Part shown: piece after piece, positions 23,856 through 34,878 of the stretch
Layout: the number at the start of each line of letters is the position of its first letter
How positions within the stretch are numbered: position 1 is the stretch's first letter
DNA from: Phascolomyces articulosus
Lineage: Eukaryota; Mucoromycota; Mucoromycetes; Mucorales; Lichtheimiaceae
Assembly (NCBI GenBank): GCA_025677815.1
Contig: JAIXMP010000004.1
Coordinates: forward strand, 1,612,001-1,676,000
Length of the DNA: 64,000 bases
Direction of reading: 5' to 3'
Program-made: the position numbers and the translations under genes
The notes under the pieces: generated by a model
The model's input: the letters and a program-made list of their open reading frames with translations, nothing else
The model's database searches: none
What the model was told of the DNA's origin: nothing

Positions 23856-24199
23856 GCTGAACGACAGCTTCATAAAAGAGCTCGGGAAAATATGGAGGAT
23901 AATGAACAACAACATTCTCAACAACAGCGACAAAGGGTCTCTATGGTGAGTGAAAAATCATAGATAAAAAGCACGTAGAGGAGAAAAAAGTGGGATAAGA
24001 AGGCAGATTCTTATTGAAGTTACCCTCGCAATATATCGAATTAGGCACCTGAATTACCATCATTCACCACCACAGGAGCAGATGTGTCTAAACAACAGTT
24101 GACTTACGATAATAATAATAACAGTTCTAGTGATAATACTTTTCATGATGTTTTCGACAACGAATCAATCGATGTGGCAGTCAGTGGTAGTTTTTGAGA
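23856..24199 (+). pseudogene. Possible 3' exon pair of a decayed gene
   Basis: A frame opens after TTTTCAG near 23855 (AERQLHKRARENMEDNEQQ) and ends in a GTGAGT donor; another opens after TTAG at 24045 (APELPSFTTTGADVSKQQL) and runs to a stop at about 24197-24199. Both are Gln/Asn/Asp-rich. No upstream exon or start was found and no family is recognised, so this may be a gene remnant or chance. Confidence 0.25.
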
Positions 24200-24619
24200 A
24201 AAAACAACATGAGCGTGTAGTGGATTGTGTATTTGTATGGTGGGGATGATGATGATGATGATTTTTTATATAATGAAAGTAAATAGTGGATTTGGTTAAT
24301 ATGTCCCAATTAGACCCCATATAGATTACCTTTTGATTGGTGTCTCTTCTCGTTCCAAACCTTTCTCTTTTCCTGATGATATCGATGAGTTCTTTGGTGA
24401 TTTATCGGCCCCATCTCCTCTATGACTTTCCGAAGGTTACTGTTCAGGTCGAGTACCCGATGTATCGGTCATGGCTGAGGGTACCAACACTGCAACTCGT
24501 TTTTACTCCTTCAAGCAACTTGCCATGGAAGGGGTGAGCACTAATTACCTTCAAATTGAAACACAACTTTCCGCGATTGCATCATTATTTCATATTATCA
24601 TCTTAATTATTATTTCCTA

Positions 24620-24789
24620 CTGTAGAAAAAGGTATTCTCAAATATGCTCATAAAAACACGAGTTTAGGTAAACTCCCAGCTAAATTCAGTTAAATTCAGG
24701 CCCAATTTCGCAAGGTTACACATGAAAAAAACACTAACTCGTGTTTTTCGGTTAGGAATTTGAGTTTTTTTGAGAATTATTTTCTACAG
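24620..24789. mobile_element. MITE-like element, about 170 bp
   Basis: The left end CTGTAGAAAAAGGTATTCTC is mirrored by the right end (reverse complement CTGTAGAAAATAATTCTC). The arms stay similar inward to AAAACACGAGTT on both sides, giving imperfect terminal inverted repeats of about 45-55 bases. The left flank has TA before CTGTAG, while the right flank reads TG, so a TA duplication is not proven. It has no coding capacity. Confidence 0.6.
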
Positions 24790-25880
24790 TGGTCCATTGA
24801 ATACTCTCCAAAAAATGTATTCTGATTCCTTGACGGACCATTTGGAATTTGACATTGAATTTCCCACCGATATTCGAAATGAAGTAGATCAGATTGTAAC
24901 CGATTCTGTCCATCAATCATCAGAACGACGGATTACAAGGATAGAAGCAATGACCGGATTACTGAAAGTTGTGAGTCGCTGCGATAATGAAGTTTCTCGC
25001 GTTATACTTGGAATCTCCTCATTGTAAGTATACACCCATAAAGGATACCTGGATGGAAAAAGACTCATAGCTAAAAACAGCAAATCTGCGGAAACAAGTA
25101 TTATGAGGATCTTATCTTCCATTGGTCTTGACTCAACAGGTCCACCACGTCAACTATCTATAAGTCTATACTCACAGTTCATATGCCCAAAGCTAGAATA
25201 TGGCCTGGGAGTCATTACACCGACAACACAACAACAGAAAGGATTAGAAGTCGCTCAAAACAATTGTATCATTAGAATTTACGCTGCTCATTCACACTCT
25301 TCCATCGCTATCATACGAATATGCATAAACTTTCCCCAATGATGGAACAAACAACGATTCTACAAATCAGGTTCCTCCTCAGTATCCCCTTTTTACCTGA
25401 GGACTTTACTTGCTCTCTGCCGACCAAAATTAATATTGGGCCCTGTCTTGTGGATTCCCATGATACGGAAGGAACGCCGTCGTTGTATAAGATGGCGTAC
25501 GGACTGGCCCTGGGTGGTCGACCAAAATTATGCATCAAATGCGGATACCACTCGCTAAATAAACAACCTTCTTTACTTTGTCTCCACGTTCACCACCGAC
25601 TCAACTTGCCTATAAGTCATTATAAAGATCCTATATCGCACTCATTCAATATACTATCTCAATTTCCCCCAAAGTCAGCAACTAAAATGCATTATCTCAA
25701 GACAACTTGACCAATAGTCTGCACAATACTATCAGAAATGGATACACTTCAACATCCAGAGAGCAACCAACAACAATACAGTGACAACAATCCTGGCGCT
25801 GCTTTGATTTCCTGCATTGATCCTCCGAACTCTGAGCAAAATGGGTCCTTATTGATCTTTTCTTTTACTTCTTTCTTCTT
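24770..25880 (+). pseudogene. LINE (non-LTR retrotransposon) 3' fragment
   Basis: The frames read YLDGKRLIAKNSKSAETSIMR, then LYSQFICPKLEYGLGVITP and KGLEVAQNNCIIRIYAAHSHSS, which is the C-terminal part of LINE reverse transcriptases (the Y.QFI.P.LEYGL segment after the palm). A further frame gives ILQIRFLLSIPFLPED and, at about 25520-25680, CIKCG...CLHVHHRLNLPISHYKDPISHSF, the terminal zinc-knuckle region of such ORFs. Frames shift at about 25028 and 25340, and stops occur. The YxDD catalytic core is absent, so this is a 5'-truncated, decayed insertion, as LINEs commonly leave. It directly abuts the MITE. Confidence 0.65.
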
Positions 25881-26235
25881 CTTTTTTTCTTTTCACACCG
25901 CAATTTATACCTTTGTATGCTTCTATCTCGACGTTTCCTTATAAACTCATGCTTCATCCACAACGCACTACAAACACATACCTCTAAAGAATATATTTTA
26001 TATAATCTATTTATTAGAAGCATTGTAACCCTCTTCTTTTTTTTTAATTTTAATTTGACTCTTTTTACTCCCTTACCTCGACCTTTGCCTTATAACCCAA
26101 TAAGGTTTTTTTTATATTCTTTTATCCTTTTTTGAGCTGTCTCGATCGGGATGCAAGAGGATAAGTAAATAGTAAATAACTATTTTCTATCTTACTTACG
26201 ACATGCAGCGTCTGAATAAGCAATTTTTTACAAAC

Positions 26236-27170
26236 AGAAACGAAAGAAATATTGTGTCTTGTTGATGTTTACGAAGGTGTGGGTCGTAATCATGGTAGCG
26301 GTTATTTTGATGGACATACAATTGGAAGCGAAAAACAAAACCTTCGGGTGCTCGAAGGTAATTTTTTTTATCGATGATAAAAGATAAATTTTAACCGTAT
26401 ACACCCATATTTATATGAATGTATATTGAAATATTTTCTTGAGCCATGCAATTAAACCACCTGTTTTTTATTATTTTTTATTATTTTTTTTTTATTTTTT
26501 TTTTATTTTTTGCTAGGATTCAAAGTCTCCCCAAACAGCTCATCGGTGACTCATCTTGCACCTGGAATGGATACTTTGATCCACTACTTAATCCAATTTC
26601 TTTAGGTGAGCCTGAAAAACAATTATTTATACGCTGGACTAATAAGTTCACTCAACAAGGAAGAAACAAGGCTTCTCGTAGTAGACCTGACGCAGTCGTT
26701 TCGATACTGACCCAACCAGTCTTTGTCGATGGCATTAGATATGGCGAGGTAAAAGTCGCAGAACCTACCCGTAATTATGATAGTGTGGGTCGTGATCTTT
26801 TACTATTGGGCATCTTTTGTAAAACATCGATCGACGGTGGCTTTAGGTTTTCTCCAATTGGTTTTCAAATTCATGGTAAATTTATAAATATATAGTTTTT
26901 TTCTTAAGAAGAGTGGATTAACATGATAAATAAGAAGAGATATGAGTTAACTGTATAAAATAGTATTTTATTTGCGATTTTATGGAATGAAGTTGAAATA
27001 TGAGGCAATGTATATTGAGTGAATTGGCATATATCGAATTTCCAAATTGTCTCGCCCAATTTCCAAAGCCTGTTTCGGGGACGACTCTCAATACATTGTT
27101 ACGTATCAACAATATTATGATCAAAGTCCATGCGGACAGAAATGGAGCAACCAAGAACTATTCCAGTTGA
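26236..27170 (+). pseudogene. Relic of a multicopy mucoralean gene family of unknown function
   Basis: Frames in order: LVDVYEGVGRNHGSGYFDGH (about 26258), then 26515-26895 with YFDPLLNPISLGEPEKQLFIRWTN, RPDAVVSILTQ, GEVKVAEPTRNYDSVGRDLLLLGIFCKTSIDG and a hydrophobic FSPIGFQIHG, and finally ELAYIEFPNCLAQFPKPVSG at about 27020-27080. The order YFDPxL / LRWTN / RPDA(V/I)IS / GExK / DLLRLGxFxKxxID is one I recall from a large family in mucoralean genomes, without a named function. Stops separate the blocks, so it is decayed. The catalytic-looking RPDA...GExK spacing recalls PD-(D/E)XK nucleases, but that is speculation. Confidence 0.45.
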
Positions 27171-27213
27171 ATTCAAACGAGATACCCTGAATACTTCAGC
27201 TCATAAGAATTTA

Positions 27214-27900
27214 CACCACGGCAAAAAAAAAATATGAATTTGTGGATTATGAAAGGCTATGGATATCTATGAGTATCTATGAAAAAGTGGAGTAATGCAA
27301 TATCATACAGATATTGCTATGAATCTCTATTATAAAAATGAATGGATCTGCATGATAGTATATGAAAATGGATAGTATATAAAGCTGAAGGAAACGGGAT
27401 GAATATCCATAAAATAAATAGATGAGTATGAATGAATATGAATGGATATGAATGAACATCCATAGGTATATGAAACTGCATGATTATCCATGAAAAAATC
27501 CTTACGTACACTTCTTTGTGTAATCATGATGCTGGTTTATGAATTGTTCTCACAGTCTCTTTACTACTTTTCTCGTTATTTTGTATAGGCAATGGCCCTC
27601 AAAAAGAAGATTTTATTATCCAAAGTGCATATCATTATATAATTAAAGTGGTTTCTTCCATGTAGAGATATACTATACCTATATACTATATACTACAGCC
27701 ATAGAGCAAAATACTAATTTTTTAAAAAAGGGTATGAATCTGCATATAAAAAGTAGTTATGAAAATGAATGAATTTCTATGCTTCTATATAGATCTATGG
27801 ATCTCTATGAACTGACGCTTTTCATAGTAACTCATATCATTAGTACTCCTGCAGATTCACGGAAATCCATTCATTATTAACGATAATTTTTGCCGTGGTG
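27214..27900. mobile_element. 687-bp non-autonomous DNA element with perfect 14-base ends
   Basis: Starts CACCACGGCAAAAA and ends with its exact reverse complement TTTTTGCCGTGGTG. The inside has no open frame. It is filled with degenerate copies of a roughly 12-20 base theme around ATGAATGGATATGAA and TCTATGAA (27250-27500 and 27730-27880), on both strands. Target duplication is unclear (flanks TTTA and ATAA). The family is not identified. Confidence 0.6.
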
Positions 27901-29608
27901 ATAACTTGATCCAATCAAGGGCCGTCATCGAAAATGCACCTTTCTCATGTGATATAATCTTTTTTCTCAATAACAGACTGTAAAGCGGTCAATGTATGAT
28001 ATCAAATCTATAATAACTTCTTGCCCATCCCCGCTTTATAAACCTGTAAAAAGAAACACTCTGTATCGATACCAATTAAAATAATACAATTTTACAAACC
28101 ATCATGGTACACCATGACAACGATTTCATGAACGCATTTTTATCCAGTGTTTGTCTTGTAGCTTTTGAGTTTATTGTTGGTCTTGCCGAACTTGTATTAT
28201 TATTTTCGCAACTCTATGCTCTTTCCCCATCTATTTTAATGAATCTCTTTTTCTGGTTATCGATAAAGTATTATGGCTATTAGTGTAAAAGAAGTCACCT
28301 AATAATGATTATAATCATGTTTCAGAAAAATTAAAAACCTTTAAACGGCGTTTGGTGTTAAATTATTTGATAATCCGTATAGATTGTATATAAGAACTAC
28401 CTTTTTTTTGTCACGTCTACAGTATTTTCACACCCCTTATTTTTTTCCCCTATCTCATTTTGGTTTGATTTTTTTTTTTTTTCAATTTTACACATTTCAG
28501 AAACTCTTTATCAAAAACCATCGGGTGAACGTAAAGTCCTTTTAAAAGCAACGGCCTTTTTGTGTGCGCGAAATTGCTTTTTTTATGTGCCCTAATAAGT
28601 AATTTCCATAATAAATATATTATATAATACACAAAGCTTAAGCGCATAACCAAGAAAATTAGCGTACAGACTTCAGTTTTTTTTTTAAAAAAAAGTAATA
28701 TAACTGCATAAAGACATACTACACACCATATAGACTAAAAGAAATAATTAAAGAATGCATCAATGTCACGCTCACAATACCCCGTGTATATTATGATAAT
28801 AATCCTCACGAAAAATCATAATAACACTTTATCAAAAGGTTCCAGATCAACCATCCGTCATATAGAATGATAACCAGTACACATTATTAATAGAATAGAA
28901 TAAGTATAAATAAATAGCTGTAAATATAACGATAAAAAGAGCTATGGCTAACTTTATTCGTTTCTAAATCATCCATTAAAACCTATAACGAGTTCTCAAT
29001 AAATTTATTCTGTTCACTGTTTTATCATTTCACACCTCTCTCAATCTAAATTAACAAGATTCCTTAATACATATGTATCATAGTTTATAATTCCGGCTCA
29101 TATAGAATTATTAAACAGAATAATAAAGATTCAATATAAAATACAATTATTAAACTATTTAATAATTGTAATAGTAATTAGACGATTAACATGCTAATAA
29201 GCTCAACGGAAATAATACTAATCCACTAAAACTGAGTTGCAACAATGTTCTTAATCCACCCATAACAGAAAAAAAAAAACTAATTAAGCCGTACAACATT
29301 GGTTCTGTCAAATCTCATAGTAAACTTATCCCCTCAACCATAATGAGACAGTTGATTACCCCAGAAGAAATAAGCCATCCAACTTTATCTCGTCTCTTAT
29401 TTTTAAACAGTAATAAACATCAGAAGTCTGTCTTCATAGAACCAAATATTATATACTTTATTGAATAATCCGTCACACAGCAAATGGGCATCATCGTTTC
29501 TCCAAAAAAAAAACATATTAGTAACATAATAATAGCATAGTAATACAATAGTGACAATACTAAACAGCGGTTAAATACTTTCCTTCATTAAAAATTGCTT
29601 ATATCTGG
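27901..29608. other. Long AT-rich stretch without genes
   Basis: No open frame over 70 codons carries a recognisable domain. A T10/A8 palindrome stands at 28677-28694. Base composition is unusually poor in G for long stretches on the + strand (28690-29500). Nothing else was seen. Confidence 0.5.
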
Positions 29609-29609
29609 A

Positions 29610-29830
29610 ATGATTTAGCACGCAGTATGTAGCAGTGGGGACGGGATACCAAATACCGGATCACACCGCATAACCTAAGCGACTATGTCAACTTTTAAAT
29701 AAGTTGGTGGAACCTGCCAAGGATACACGATCCTTCTAAATTGTTTTATTAGAACGAAAGAGTCACTACCATCATAAATGACAATGGCACAAACAGTCGA
29801 GGTGATAGCGGCGCGCATCGTTTTAGAAAG
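29610..29830. ncRNA. Candidate structured RNA (GC-richer island)
   Basis: Within very AT-rich DNA this patch is clearly richer in G and C. It holds three consecutive potential hairpins: CAACTTTTAAATAAGTTG (29689-29706, 6 pairs or more), AAGGATACACGATCCTT (29719-29735, 6 pairs), and arms TTCTAA/TTAGAA (29734-29754). No known RNA family was recognised and strand is unknown. It may instead be a fossil element end. Confidence 0.25.
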
Positions 29831-30044
29831 TTACTGATCTGATCTTTAATCCTCGACAATGATTCTACATGAGAACACAATATTAGTAAGGGAATTTGTT
29901 AAATAGACTATTATATTACTTTTATTCAATCTTTTGTACATATTTTACCTATTACACTAAAGATTGGTGCAAACAACAATAGTTCAAAATGAACAGCCCA
30001 GGTGTTTTTTTTGAAAACCCCCCCCCCATTGCCAAATTGAAAAT

Positions 30045-30071
30045 AGCCCTCTGCCAACCATTAGGGAAAAA
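30045..30071 (-). repeat. Conserved 26-base motif, copy 2
   Basis: CCCTCTGCCAACCATTAGGG plus AAAAA, differing from the copy at 22386 by one base. Here no Fanzor-like coding remains nearby, so it may be a solitary element end. A run of ten C residues lies 25 bases before it. Confidence 0.6.
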
Positions 30072-30712
30072 CCTGTATGATAGACAATCATGAACAGCCA
30101 CACTAGCAGTTTGCTATTATTATAGCCATAATAATTTTCCCAAAAAGGATAAAAATGTTCTTAAATAGCTTTAACAATAGTGCTTCTTTGTAACTATTCT
30201 GTTAATTTATTTTAGGCTGGATAAAACAGCTCTTATTGATTAGCAAAAAAGCAAATTATGTAACCCGTCATTATATATATAAAAAAAGAGTCTAAACTTG
30301 ATTAATAGACTGATCACCAACATAGCTTAGTGGGATATTATTTATACTGTGATAGAGTATACTTCTTTGGTTATTCCATTTGCCTCTTTCCCACCCTCAT
30401 GTATCTTTATGTATATGAATTAGATCACGCAGATATCATTCGTCATACTAAACATGTCATGCAGGAAAAAAATAAGGGACAAAAAAGACGTTCCTTCCAA
30501 CAAAAGTCCTGTTGATATTTAGCAGTGGTATAGACTGAAAGAGTTGTATGTTCTTCTCCCGTCAGCGGGAAAAAAAAACGTGGATTCGCGCTACTGTTCC
30601 GAAAAAATGTAGACTAAAAAATACTGTAAAAAACGTGAGAGAGAAAGAAGGACGATCACTTTTTGGATTAACATGGGACATGAAATTTTAGGGCTACCTT
30701 ACACAAGTGTTT
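30072..30712. other. Spacer upstream of the exostosin gene
   Basis: No supported gene; the frame 30330-30515 has no domain. It ends in the putative promoter of the following gene. Confidence 0.55.
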
Positions 30713-30838
30713 ATAAAAGGTTGTCGATCCAACATTTTTTTTATAGCTCCGTTTTTCTTTGTAACTTAAAGCAACCAACCTACCGTTATCTTTTTCCTCT
30801 CTTTTTTCGTTTCTTTTTTTCTTTTTTCTCCTTTTGAA
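30713..30838 (+). promoter_or_regulatory. Candidate core promoter of the exostosin-like gene
   Basis: TATAAAAG at 30713-30720, followed about 55 bases later by a strong C/T tract (30785-30838), which in fungi often marks transcription start. The ATG is at 30958. Confidence 0.45.
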
Positions 30839-30957
30839 ATATATTCAACATATACCAAATATATATAAGCAAACAAAAGTTTTGTTTCTAAACACATAAA
30901 AGTGACCCGGTTCACATTATTAAAAAAAAAAAAGAAAAGTACATCACCCTTTTTGAC

Positions 30958-32220
30958 ATGGCGGCAGTGCTCCGACTGAACAAACGGTGGATCTTGGTAT
31001 TGGCTGTTGTCGTTCTCTTTTTCATCAGTTCCGTTTTCATACGATTTCGACCTGCTACACCTGCACCTCCTCTTCCTGTAAAAGATATTTCAGCTTACTG
31101 GCCTGAACCTATTGAAAATGCTGTATGTCGACCCAAGATTTACGTTTATGATGCACCTGAAGAAACATTTCAAGTCCCAAAAAGTATACGTGAAAACAAA
31201 TGTGACGAATCCAACTATAATTCAGAAATCATTCTATACAATCAATTAATGGATCCAACAAGCAAGATTCATCAACTCTATGTTACCAAAAACCCACAAG
31301 AAGCCGATTTCTTCTTTATACCCTTTTTTGGTAGTTGTTATCTTTACAACTGTTGGTCACAAAATAGTTGGCATTGGGATGAACGATGCGATGTCGATGA
31401 AAAATATGTTGAACCCATGATGGACATGATCATCAATAAGTACCCTTATTGGAATGCCACAGGCGGAGGCAAGAACCATATCATGATTCACCCCATGGAT
31501 CAAACATTCACGTACTACAAAAGCAACGCATTATTCCAGCCTGCCATCTTTTTAAAGACGGTGGGGGATAAACGATCGAAATGGTTCCATCGACACCGGT
31601 ATCATCGTGATATCGTTATTCCTTCAGCAACAAGAATTATTCATCATTTAGGCAAGAACCCTATGGATTATTTAACACCGGATGGACACCCATTGAACGG
31701 AAAAAAGAGGGATATTTTTGTCATGTTTCATGGGTGTTGTAATGATGTTCAGGTCGATGATGAATATTCCAATGGTATTCGTTCCTTATTTTTCAATTAT
31801 TTTCGACATTATCCCGGATACGATATTGGATTGGGAATGGCAGATGAAGAATACACGGCACAATTGGCAAGGGCGAAATATGGTTTAAGCCCTATGGGTT
31901 GGACTTTGGATACAACACGTATTTGGGAATTCATGGCGTTTGGTGTCGTTCCTGTGGTCATTGCTGATGGTATCATTGAGCCCTTTGAATTTGATGTGGA
32001 TTGGGATTCATTTATTGTGCGTATTCGACGGGATGAAGTCCATCGTATGGATGAAATTTTACGCGCCATTGATGACAAGACGTATGAATATAAAAGACGA
32101 AAATTGTGGGAGTATGGTCGTCGGGTTGGTTTGGAAATGGATGCTTGGCATTATATTATCCGGGAACTTTGTCGTATGGAACATATTGATAAACCAGAAA
32201 ATCTAGGCCTTGGTTATTAA
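30958..32220 (+). CDS. Exostosin-family glycosyltransferase (GT47-like)
   Basis: A single-exon gene of 420 residues, in contrast to its intron-rich neighbours. Type II membrane topology: short basic N-terminus, one hydrophobic anchor (WILVLAVVVLFFISSVFI, about residues 11-28), then a lumenal domain, so a Golgi enzyme is likely. Exostosin marks: KIYVYDAPEETF, TKNPQEADFFFIPFFGSC, NHIMIHPMDQ, the block KRDIFVMFHGCCNDV, and the C-terminal AKYGLSPMGWTLDTTRIWEFMAFGVVPVVIADGIIEPFE, the sugar-nucleotide-binding half common to EXT and plant GT47 proteins. The acceptor is unknown; mucoralean cell walls contain glucuronic-acid and fucose polymers, a plausible pathway but inference. Retroposition could explain the lack of introns, though many fungal exostosins are intronless. 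Confidence 0.9.
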   Translation: MAAVLRLNKRWILVLAVVVLFFISSVFIRFRPATPAPPLPVKDISAYWPEPIENAVCRPKIYVYDAPEETFQVPKSIRENKCDESNYNSEIILYNQLMDPTSKIHQLYVTKNPQEADFFFIPFFGSCYLYNCWSQNSWHWDERCDVDEKYVEPMMDMIINKYPYWNATGGGKNHIMIHPMDQTFTYYKSNALFQPAIFLKTVGDKRSKWFHRHRYHRDIVIPSATRIIHHLGKNPMDYLTPDGHPLNGKKRDIFVMFHGCCNDVQVDDEYSNGIRSLFFNYFRHYPGYDIGLGMADEEYTAQLARAKYGLSPMGWTLDTTRIWEFMAFGVVPVVIADGIIEPFEFDVDWDSFIVRIRRDEVHRMDEILRAIDDKTYEYKRRKLWEYGRRVGLEMDAWHYIIRELCRMEHIDKPENLGLGY

Positions 32221-34875
32221 AGTTCTATTTATTTTCTGATTTTTTTTTATTTTTTTCTATAGAATAGTTGTTTTTTATTTCCCACCATTTGCATTATTCT
32301 TTCTCTTATCCCCATCTTTCTTATTTTTCTTCTCTTATCACACAAGAAACCCTTGATTATGTAATTATAATTTAAAATCATTCATCTCATCACGCTATTT
32401 ACTATAAAAAAGATCTTATATTAATTATATTAATAATAACAACGTTGGATTTATTCTAATGTAACATTTAATTATATTGGCCCTGGTATACGTTCTGTCA
32501 AAAGATTGTACGTACTATCTAACTTTCATTTTATTACATTACCTTTAATATTTTTCACCGTATCATCAACGAACCAAAATTGCACAATCCTTTTTTGATA
32601 ATGGGATTCTTTTTTTTTGGATTGCGGGTAAATAAGGAGAAGAACAAAGAGAAGGAGGAGTGATGTTCCATTTTTTTTTAAAAAAAATTAAAGCTTGGTT
32701 GCATCCTAGACAGCTACTTTGCTGCCTGTCTTGTGGTCAATCCATGTTGGCTTAATGTATGCCGTGTTAGTCTTGTTTTTCCTTATTTATCTATTATATA
32801 TTAAATTTATTACCTGGTATTTGAACATTAACAAAGCTTACTTTTTTTTTGAACTATTGAATTCCATATTGTTGATTTGAGTAATCTTGCCAAGGATGAC
32901 TTCGACCAATACGTAGCATCAGCTTTGCATTATCGTTTGCTTGCTTTATTAGGTCCTTGCTATTCTTTGCTACTTGAGAGTTGGAAAAATCATATGTTTT
33001 TATGAGGTTGATGTTCTTATCTTGTTGGGTGATTCCAGGATAGTTAAAAGATCTCCTTTGTATAGGCCACCACATTATTTTGTTGTACGAATATGAAGAA
33101 AATCTGCTGAAGCACATATTTGGTTTCTCCATCACAAACATTAGTAATGTGTGGTTTATATTAATATTCTTACGAACACCATTACTTTATATATTCAGTA
33201 ACTTTATCTGCATGATTTATTCGAACATTTACAAGGTGAACACAAATTTACAGCCTTCAAAGTTGATACCAATAATTGGATCCCAGGCAGATGACATGGA
33301 AACATTCTTTTCGGTACTCTTCTCTAACGGTTAAGTTCTTTTTCTTTAAAGCATGCATTGGCAAGCTGTAAATTATTTGTGAGATTATAAATCAACATGT
33401 TAAGATTGCTTCTTCTCTTCCGAAACACTCACTTTTTGTATACATATAGTTGGTTATAAACACGAAACATGTGTAACTGTTCATTAAAAGTATAGCTTGG
33501 TAACAGCCTAGATGTATAGTCGATGTAGACTTCTTCTGGCTCCGTATCATACTATTAGCAAAAAATGTGCTTGAGCTATCAGTATACATATTTACATTTA
33601 GTTTATATCATGTACTATATTCCACATAACGTATTATTGTTTTCCATTAGCGTCTCCTCTACTTTCTTTTATAACTGTGGTCACTGTGCCATCATAAAAT
33701 GATTGATTAAAACGCACCCGTAAAAAACGCATTTGAATTGTTTTATTTTTTTCATATTAATTATCAAATGCGCCACTACGCAAGAATCTGTATAATGGAT
33801 ACTGTAATTTCCAATGATAAACAAGACGCTCTTCTTTTCTCTGCCTCTAGTATTTCATGTTTCTTCTTCATAAATACTTATCATGTTTTGTTCAACCTAT
33901 CCACCATCCATTATGCAAGTATGTGGGTATAACCATCTGTTTTTATTACACTACACACTCTTTTTTTAACTCGGTTTATTCCTTTCTTCTCTCTTGATCG
34001 ATTTGGAATTCATGTCTGTTTATATGCTATCAAAACTATCATTACTGTGATTCACTACTTGCATCCCTACTATGAGCTGTAACTATATATGTCTATTTTT
34101 TTCTTCTTCCTCTGCATCCGAATCAAATCGCCAAATATCAAAAACCGGAGCATTTACAATTACAGGTGTAGATGATCAACAGTTGCACGCATGAAAAATG
34201 ATTTACCATCATTGTTGTCAAGCTGAAAACTCGAAATGTCGAATTTATCAGCAAATTTCCATATGTAATTTTTACAACATATTATAGATCTATCTAACAC
34301 TATTTTTTTTTCAAAATATATCATTGATGGTATAAACGGACAAGTGTCGACAATACTGACGCATTCTCTGTATTGGATAAATGTTGTATTGACCCCAACG
34401 GATCAGTAGAAATCTAGATTTTGAATATCGCTATTATCTTTTCAGATAACCTCAAAATGTTTCCTCATTGTTTTTATGCTAATTACTGGCATTCAATATC
34501 CGAAAATAGAAAAAACTAGGTATTGGGCTACCATGCAAGTACTCAGGATATAGTTATGGTTATTATTCTTGATCGAGACGCAGATATTAGCGTAAGCGTT
34601 ATTAAGGTATATAGTACATTTTGTTTGTAAATCGTAGATTTACATAACTAACATGTAGTAGTGTTGCTCAAGGATAGTATTGTAATTATTATTATCTGCT
34701 GTTTTTCAATTATTACATGGAGAAAAAAATACATGTTATACATATATGAATTCTTATCCACGACCATCCGCTAATAGTAAAATAGAAACCTCGTCACCGC
34801 TTCTGTTTCTTTTCATTTCCTCATCTGCTTTGTTCAACCATTCCTACTGTTATTGTATTTTTGTTAAGCTTCTAA
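32221..34875. other. Long intergenic stretch with weak open frames
   Basis: The most gene-like frame is 32854-33141 on the minus strand (95 residues), which has no domain I recognise. Frames at 33080-33334 and 33392-33589 are likewise unassigned. A T9/A8 palindrome lies at 32671-32687. No repeats with clear ends were found. Confidence 0.45.
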
Positions 34876-34878
34876 TAT

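Noticed and set aside
27250..27880. CRISPR-like array
   Set aside because: The repeats are short, degenerate and without regular spacers, and lie inside an inverted-repeat element of a eukaryotic genome.
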